The notes under the pieces are model-generated. The model saw nothing but the letters and a program-made list of their open reading frames with translations, was not told where the DNA came from and did not search any database. Of a stretch of DNA of 64,000 bases, positions 63,203-64,000 are shown piece after piece (within the stretch, counting starts at the first letter, position 1; every line of letters begins with the position of its first letter). Origin of the DNA: Erysipelothrix urinaevulpis (GTDB lineage Bacteria > Bacillota_I > Bacilli_A > Erysipelotrichales > Erysipelotrichaceae). The stretch covers positions 142,768 to 206,767 of the forward strand of contig NZ_WTTB01000004.1 in assembly GCF_009828835.1 (NCBI RefSeq). Reading direction: 5' to 3'. Both the position numbers and the translations under genes were made by a program.

Positions 63203-63532
63203 CTAATTATCTATTTTTTGAAGAAACATCAAAAACTCTTTTGGTATCTCTACATTATTACCAAAGAGGAGTCCGATGTATTTTTCGGGTTCATTCATAA
63301 TCACTTCTTGTTCTATATTGTCTATACGCCAATCTATTTTATTGTATTTAATCTGTTCATCATCCACATTTTCAAGACTAAAATAGTTATTGTTAACTCC
63401 ATAAATAATAATTTCTGATAGATCGTTCAGAGAATATCCATACTCGACATGGAATAACCTGTATAATCTCGAAACGATTGCATCACTTTCAATAGTTGAG
63501 CGCAAAAATTCAATCAAATCTTCTTTTTTCAT
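63203..63532 (-). CDS. Probable immunity protein of toxin module 1
   Basis: 109 residues, strongly acidic (KKEDLIEFLRSTIESDAIVS; FSLENVDDEQIKYNKIDWRI), no signal or membrane segment. It follows toxin module 1 by 9 bases with an AGAGGGAAACT ribosome site. Position and character suggest a cytoplasmic immunity protein binding the toxin domain; family not recognised. Confidence 0.65.
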   Translation of the reverse strand: MKKEDLIEFLRSTIESDAIVSRLYRLFHVEYGYSLNDLSEIIIYGVNNNYFSLENVDDEQIKYNKIDWRIDNIEQEVIMNEPEKYIGLLFGNNVEIPKEFLMFLQKIDN

Positions 63533-63541
63533 AGTTTCCCT

Positions 63542-63812
63542 CTACTCTATCAATGGTATTCTTATTATTTGACCATTTATGCTTATCTTCATATATGGAC
63601 CTCCATGTGTTGGATCAGTAAAATTTTCATAACCATAATTAAGTTGATATGAATTTCCCTTTCCATCAAAATAACGCACACCATCGCCTTTTTTTAGACT
63701 ATCTTTCGTAAATCCATCTAAGTTATAATCTAGATACTTTTCAACATCTTTAATGTCTTTTCCTTCAAATGAATCAGGGTCATTTAAGTCAAAGTCATTA
63801 TTCCCCGTCCCC
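63542..63812 (-). CDS. Orphan polymorphic-toxin C-terminal module 1
   Basis: An open frame of about 89 codons with no start codon in a suitable place: GTGNNDFDLNDPDSFEGKDI, VEKYLDYNLDGFTKDSLKKG, DGVRYFDGKGNSYQLNYGY, then FTDPTHGGPYMKISINGQII and RIPLIE. The KKGDGVRYxDxxG, DPxHxGPYxKISxNGxxxRIPL pattern recurs at C-termini of Bacillota polymorphic toxins. Too short for ordinary start-to-stop calling. The frame begins at the junction motif at 63801-63817, and there is no delivery domain. Followed by immunity gene 1. Confidence 0.68.
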
Positions 63813-63872
63813 TTATATTTAATTTACATAAATAATAGCATATTTTATTTACGTATATTTTTCACCTTTCAA

Positions 63873-64000
63873 AGATAAAGTCCATATAATTGTGTAAAAG
63901 TAAAAAAAGCCATAGAGGCTCTGTTATTATGTTAGTACCCAAACAAACATAAGGAGATCTCTATGACACAAATTAATTTTACTTTAGATTCACAACAGAT
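63873..64000 (+). mobile_element. Left end of an IS256-family insertion sequence
   Basis: The sequence AGATAAAGTCCATATAATTG at 63873 resembles terminal inverted repeats of IS256-family elements. A long leader with AAGGAGAT leads to an ATG at 63963 whose product starts MTQINFTLDSQQ, the usual N-terminus of that transposase group. The element runs off the window. Confidence 0.75.
63963..64000 (+). CDS. IS256-family transposase, 5' end only
   Basis: Twelve codons, MTQINFTLDSQQ, after a good AAGGAG site. The opening matches IS256-family transposases of Bacillota. The catalytic DDE core is beyond the edge, so integrity cannot be judged. Confidence 0.75.
   Translation, partial: MTQINFTLDSQQ

Overview
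The window looks like chromosome from a low-GC Bacillota. Coding is AT-rich with AGGAGG-type ribosome sites, there are many PTS and PRD-type sugar regulators, and one surface protein carries an LPxTG sorting signal. The mix (host-glycan enzymes, small genome style, amino-acid and sugar scavenging) reminds me of Erysipelotrichia such as Erysipelothrix, but no rRNA, tRNA or ribosomal gene is present to settle it.

Layout. 1-8.1 kb: housekeeping and accessory genes (GyrI-like protein, two GNAT acetyltransferases, YfcC carrier plus M20 dipeptidase, GDPD phosphodiesterase, MFS, membrane Zn-peptidase, SGNH protein). 8.2-9.9 kb: an ABC exporter pair with a palindromic operator inside its promoter. 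9.83-12.77 kb: a plasmid-like island bounded by a 387-bp direct repeat of the local chromosome. It contains a 5'-truncated Rep_3 initiator, a pair of inverted, structure-conserved ~114-bp elements, and between them a secreted bacteriocin-like protein followed by a 52-codon two-TM immunity candidate too short for ordinary gene calling. 13.1-16.0 kb: MerR regulator, PfoR-like EIIC membrane protein and D-2-hydroxyacid dehydrogenase, with a textbook 19-bp-spacer MerR promoter. 16.1-20.2 kb: trehalose PTS and phosphotrehalase under a BglG/LicT antiterminator with a visible RAT/terminator switch. 20.3-26.5 kb: a LysR-MFS-AroE-enoate reductase-MFS operon. 26.7-29.5 kb: YxeA, HAD and GH1 phospho-beta-glucosidase. 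29.7-35.8 kb: RpiR and PRD-like regulators and a mannose-family PTS operon ending in a tyrosine-phosphatase-like gene. 36-43.2 kb: an Fbp/Afu-type ABC importer with two ATPases and a divergent membrane-anchored AraC sensor.

43.2-60.9 kb is a coherent sulfated-mucin O-glycan module. An LPxTG-anchored GH101 endo-alpha-N-acetylgalactosaminidase would release core-1 disaccharide (galacto-N-biose). A CUT1 ABC importer (binding protein plus two permeases, no ATPase here) would take it up. A GH112 phosphorylase and an N-acetylhexosamine 1-kinase would break it down. A cytoplasmic Cys-type sulfatase, its radical-SAM maturase and a TauE/SafE exporter would remove and export sulfate. Promoters of this module carry CcpA-type cre sites. 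Embedded in it is a CatB-type acetyltransferase preceded by an 18-codon leader peptide sharing QMRNV with the ErmB leader.

61.2-64 kb is an accessory tail: a dead IS3-type fragment, a decayed small gene, then three orphan polymorphic-toxin C-terminal modules each followed by a probable immunity gene. All three modules start at the same G-rich junction motif. The window ends in an IS256-family insertion sequence.

The most unusual items are the island at 9.83-12.77 kb, the toxin/immunity cassette array with its shared junction, the leader peptide of the catB-like gene, and the small membrane protein behind the GH112 gene.
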